A stretch of DNA of 33,671 nt. It comes from GCA-2746795 sp964643965. GTDB lineage: Bacteria; Chloroflexota; Anaerolineae; Promineifilales; Promineifilaceae. Below the pieces are notes generated by a model. It was not told the origin of the DNA, ran no database searches, and was given only the letters and a program-made list of their open reading frames with translations. A program made the translations under genes and the position numbers. The stretch is taken from NCBI GenBank assembly GCA_964643965.1, contig CAZXVH010000049.1, forward strand, positions 1 through 33,671. Direction: 5' to 3'. Each line of letters opens with the position of its first letter. Position 1 is the stretch's first letter. Positions 31,710 to 33,671 of the stretch are shown here, one piece after another.

Positions 31710-31824
31710 CTGCGACCTTTATGGCTGTAAATGGGCCAGTACGTAAGGATTCTGCGGCAGTGATGAACGTCACTTCAGCTACCGGTACAGGGGGATAATA
31801 ATCGTGACTATACTTGAACTTCAC
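31699..31824 (-). pseudogene. Remnant of a small protein, possibly retropepsin-like
   Basis: A GTG at 31824 overlaps the antitoxin-like gene's stop (GTGA) and reads MKFKYSHDYYPPVPVAEVTF, ending after 41 residues. The HDYxPPxPVxEV opening followed by a GPFTA segment resembles small aspartic-protease-type (clan AA) proteins of Chloroflexota. The catalytic DTG motif is not present here. Another frame continues as SHKGRSYKVTRAEEFEEPLP, so a frameshift is possible. This is a low-certainty call. Confidence 0.35.
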
Positions 31825-32192
31825 AGCTCGTTCCTTTCCAGACGCGGGCTGCGAAAGGTTAATTCTCGTTCAGGCTCATTTGTCACTTGTTTTAACAATA
31901 CGATTGTACGGCCTACCTGTTCATAAACACGCAAATGTAACGTGCGCAGATCCAGGTCATGATCAATCACTTGGCCTTGGTGGATAGCCACATAATAGCC
32001 ACTGTAATTTTCTCGCAGCTTTTCGTATTGGGCGTTAAAGGCATCTGTTTCAGCCTCTATTTTTTCACGGCGCATTTGCATAAGATATGCCTGAATCGCT
32101 TTTTCCACAAATGCTTGCCTATCAGACTCGTTCTCGCCACCGAAATTCTCAATTTGTTGGGCTAGCTTAGAGGGCAAGGTAATCGTCGTCAT
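31821..32192 (-). CDS. RHH-like antitoxin of 123 aa
   Basis: This protein has an N-terminal MTTITLPSKLAQQIENFGG followed by SDRQAFVEKAIQAYLMQMRR. That gives a strand and two helices as in ribbon-helix-helix DNA-binding antitoxins. A helical linker and a beta-rich C-terminal half follow (YSGYYVAIHQGQVIDHDLDL). The second half resembles DUF5678-type domains that follow RHH regions in Chloroflexota. The GTGA overlap with a small downstream gene suggests an operon whose partner is now broken. The upstream region is AT-rich (TATAAAATTATA near 32214-32225). Confidence 0.7.
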   Translation of the reverse strand: MTTITLPSKLAQQIENFGGENESDRQAFVEKAIQAYLMQMRREKIEAETDAFNAQYEKLRENYSGYYVAIHQGQVIDHDLDLRTLHLRVYEQVGRTIVLLKQVTNEPERELTFRSPRLERNEL

Positions 32193-32467
32193 AAGATTAT
32201 TCTTATCCTTTATCCTATAATTTTATAGTAGAAAGTGGCTGATGACCGCGCCACCGCAACAAAGCGACTGCATCCTTTGGTAGAGATACTGTCATGTTTT
32301 GTACAGTCATCACACACATCTATCACTCGTTTTCATGCTCAGAGCATAGCAGATTTAAGAACACCTCGTCAGAAATACAAGACTCAGCCGGACAAACCAT
32401 TTTCCATCATCGTTTGCCATTCCTTCGCAGGTGGATTTCGCCCCATACAGCGCGTTAGCGCCTGGGT

Positions 32468-33037
32468 TTAATCAGGTTGATTCTGCGCCCACAGCGCTCG
32501 CCACACACCAAGCAGACCCAAACGAGCCGCGGCAATGTCAAGCTGCGCCCCATCTAACTTCTGCCCTTGCAGCCTGATAATCGAAGCGATATCGTCCAAA
32601 TGGCGCGTGGACTGGCTGTCTGTATACGCTTTTAATTTGGCGCTGATAATTGCAGTGGGGGTGATGTAGGCGGCGCGGCGCATCTCATCAAAAGGAAGAT
32701 AAACCCGGCTCGCAATCATGGCTTTCAGGTCTGGTTCCACCGCCACAAAAAAATCTGTCTTGATGTGATAGCCCAGATGAATGACGTTAAAAAAGCCACC
32801 GCCCAAGGCGCGATTAACGGCAATCTCATCCACATGATAATGCGTCTCGCGCAAGCGACGCACAAACATGGCCGCGGAAAAGCCTTCCGGCGTCAGCAAG
32901 ATGTCCATATCCTGCGTAAAGCGAGGTTCACCGTAAGCCACCACCGCCATACCGCCCCAAATCGCGTAGGTTGCCCCAATGGCTTCCAAGACATCTATAA
33001 CGCCGCCAAAAGCCCGGGCTTGCTCGTAATCTGTCAT
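32468..33037 (-). CDS. Nucleotidyltransferase-fold protein
   Basis: This is a 189-aa soluble protein. The nucleotidyltransferase signature is complete: GG at 28-29 in WGGMAVVAYGEPRFTQDMD, with the metal-binding DxD at 43-45. A later acidic residue in KTDFF could complete the site. Such small NTases act as AMP or CMP transferases or toxins (AbiEii, MNT and DUF6036 types). The ATG at 33037 overlaps the HTH gene's stop by four bases (ATGA), so the two are translationally coupled. A toxin role is inferred from context only. Confidence 0.78.
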   Translation of the reverse strand: MTDYEQARAFGGVIDVLEAIGATYAIWGGMAVVAYGEPRFTQDMDILLTPEGFSAAMFVRRLRETHYHVDEIAVNRALGGGFFNVIHLGYHIKTDFFVAVEPDLKAMIASRVYLPFDEMRRAAYITPTAIISAKLKAYTDSQSTRHLDDIASIIRLQGQKLDGAQLDIAAARLGLLGVWRALWAQNQPD

Positions 33038-33609
33038 GCCAAATCTGCCTGTATCACGCCATAAACCAGGCGGCGGGCTGTTTCTTCAAGATCTGATTCA
33101 GGCCAGTCGGGATGTTCTGCCGCCAGCAGCAGGCGTTTTTGGTGTAGGGCAAAATCGGCGGCAGCAAAAACGCGCTTATTTTTCTCAGATACGGGTAATT
33201 GACGTATCGCCTCAACAAGCTGCCAATTTACCGCTTCGTATGGTTGGGAAAACGGCCGTTCCAAACTGGGATATTGAAGATAATAGCCTTGAATTTCAGG
33301 TCGGCGGGAATAGGCAATACGAATACCACCTTGTCGCAGCGCCGCCAGGTCTCGAGCCAGCGCTTCCTGCGGCAGTTTGCCCCAGGAGTCTTCACCTATT
33401 TGGGCAGTAATAATTTCCCAAATTTCTTCACGGGGGTGGGTGTACCCATCAGACAGCAGGTCAACGAGGGCAGCTCGCCGAGCCGCGATTTTATCGATGC
33501 GCATGTGACCAGCCATCGCTGCCAGGCGCAGCTTGTTTTGCGGGGTTTGCTGCACCTGTCTGGCATCCTGTTCCCATTTGGTGGCGGGGTGTGTCAAGTT
33601 TGTTTCCAT
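33034..33609 (-). CDS. Winged-helix protein partner of the nucleotidyltransferase
   Basis: This 191-aa protein starts METNLTHPATKWEQDARQV. It has a likely winged-helix domain at about 38-100, with RIDKIAARRAALVDLLSDG, a PREEIWEIITAQIG helix and a wing RQGGIRIAYSRRPEIQGYYL. A helical C-terminal half follows. It may be a regulator or antitoxin for the adjacent NTase. I chose ATG 33609 because TATAAT lies exactly six bases upstream, implying a leaderless message. The longer frame from 33642 would overlap this promoter. A palindrome at 33630-33643 sits at the -35 region, suggesting autoregulation. Confidence 0.7.
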   Translation of the reverse strand: METNLTHPATKWEQDARQVQQTPQNKLRLAAMAGHMRIDKIAARRAALVDLLSDGYTHPREEIWEIITAQIGEDSWGKLPQEALARDLAALRQGGIRIAYSRRPEIQGYYLQYPSLERPFSQPYEAVNWQLVEAIRQLPVSEKNKRVFAAADFALHQKRLLLAAEHPDWPESDLEETARRLVYGVIQADLA

Positions 33610-33615
33610 AGCTGC

Positions 33616-33643
33616 ATTATAAACAAACATGTGTTCAAACACA
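33616..33643 (-). promoter_or_regulatory. Promoter and operator-like palindrome of the HTH-NTase operon
   Basis: On the minus strand TATAAT (33616-33621) is six bases before ATG 33609. TTGTGT lies 17 bases further upstream as a weak -35. The palindrome TGTGTT-TG-AACACA (33630-33643) overlaps it and could bind the winged-helix product. A copy of AACGGCCGTT follows at 33659. Confidence 0.6.
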
Positions 33644-33671
33644 ATTTTACTATGAGGAAACGGCCGTTCTT

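Larger units (their letters stand above)
788..33668. repeat. Dispersed palindrome AACGGCCGTT (HIP-like), 27 perfect copies
   Basis: Perfect decamers begin at 788, 1166, 2651, 8347, 11066, 11357, 14706, 16679, 16728, 18091, 18616, 19341, 19843, 20220, 22977, 23951, 26089, 26226, 27895, 28854, 29058, 29213, 30391, 30609, 31353, 33251 and 33659. About 15 further sites keep the core ACGGCCGT, for example 2882, 6301, 7087, 10296, 10707, 19242, 19943, 20303, 26392, 26999, 28996, 29841, 31007, 31426 and 31658. A random octamer is expected about 0.5 times in 33.7 kb. Copies lie inside genes, where they encode Thr-Ala-Val or Asn-Gly-Arg, and between genes. They are not in tandem. The pattern resembles the HIP1 palindrome of cyanobacteria, but the sequence differs. 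Counts are by eye. Confidence 0.93.

Noticed and set aside
32235..32471. 78-codon plus-strand frame in the gap between the antitoxin-like gene and the NTase
   Set aside because: There is no ribosome binding site and no recognisable family. The gap 32193-32467 shows nothing else I can support beyond AT-rich sequence near the antitoxin start.

Overview
The window looks like a chromosomal segment of a Chloroflexota bacterium (Anaerolineae, Caldilineae or Ardenticatenia type, perhaps from a metagenome). The grounds are the protein families: MalT-like LAL regulators, several PIN/RHH-type toxin-antitoxin modules, DUF1269-like and SpoIIAA-like small proteins, and a radical-SAM sulfatase maturase. 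A second ground is a very abundant palindrome, AACGGCCGTT. I counted 27 perfect copies by eye, plus about 15 more with only the ACGGCCGT core. I see no rRNA, tRNA, CRISPR array, phage gene or intact transposase.

Region 1 (1-6672, all minus strand) is a sulfate/sulfate-ester cassette. It holds an arylsulfatase with the CxPxR formylglycine motif, the anaerobic sulfatase maturase that would activate it, a HAD phosphatase and a SulP anion transporter with a STAS domain. The sulfatase and maturase carry no full palindrome copy.

Region 2 (6673-11912, all minus strand) is a row of small, probably stress- or envelope-related genes, most with strong ribosome binding sites. Two paralogous glycine-rich DUF1269-like proteins bracket a DUF5335-like protein, two small membrane proteins (one frameshifted), an Arg-tailed protein and a SpoIIAA/STAS-like protein. 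A BASS-type transporter and a conserved 85-aa protein follow.

Region 3 (12122-22493) starts with a LAL/LuxR regulator and then becomes a decay zone. A 340-bp element with roughly 43-bp terminal inverted repeats (15511-15850) sits between the 3' parts of two divergent genes, a STAND-type ATPase and a UvrD-like helicase. After it come a DUF2779 remnant, a VapBC pair flanked by copies of one repeat, a broken glutamate-synthase-like gene, a DUF5615-like toxin with a premature stop, an interrupted gene containing a REP element in frame, and an intact Fic protein.

Region 4 (22675-25947, minus strand) holds a truncated C39-like peptidase, two lipoprotein genes (one frameshifted) and a two-component system whose kinase is frameshifted.

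Region 5 (26132-33671) has a second LAL regulator, a PIN/RHH module with a readable operator, a small conserved protein, a membrane protein, a membrane-anchored alpha/beta hydrolase, the N-terminal stub of a third LAL regulator, an RHH-like antitoxin with a broken partner, and an HTH-nucleotidyltransferase pair. Four genes here have a -10-like hexamer exactly six bases before the start codon, which suggests leaderless transcripts.

The most unusual features are the iterated palindrome, the element that replaced the 5' ends of two genes, the leaderless promoter pattern and the density of toxin-antitoxin-like loci in different stages of decay. Several frameshifts could be assembly errors rather than real lesions.
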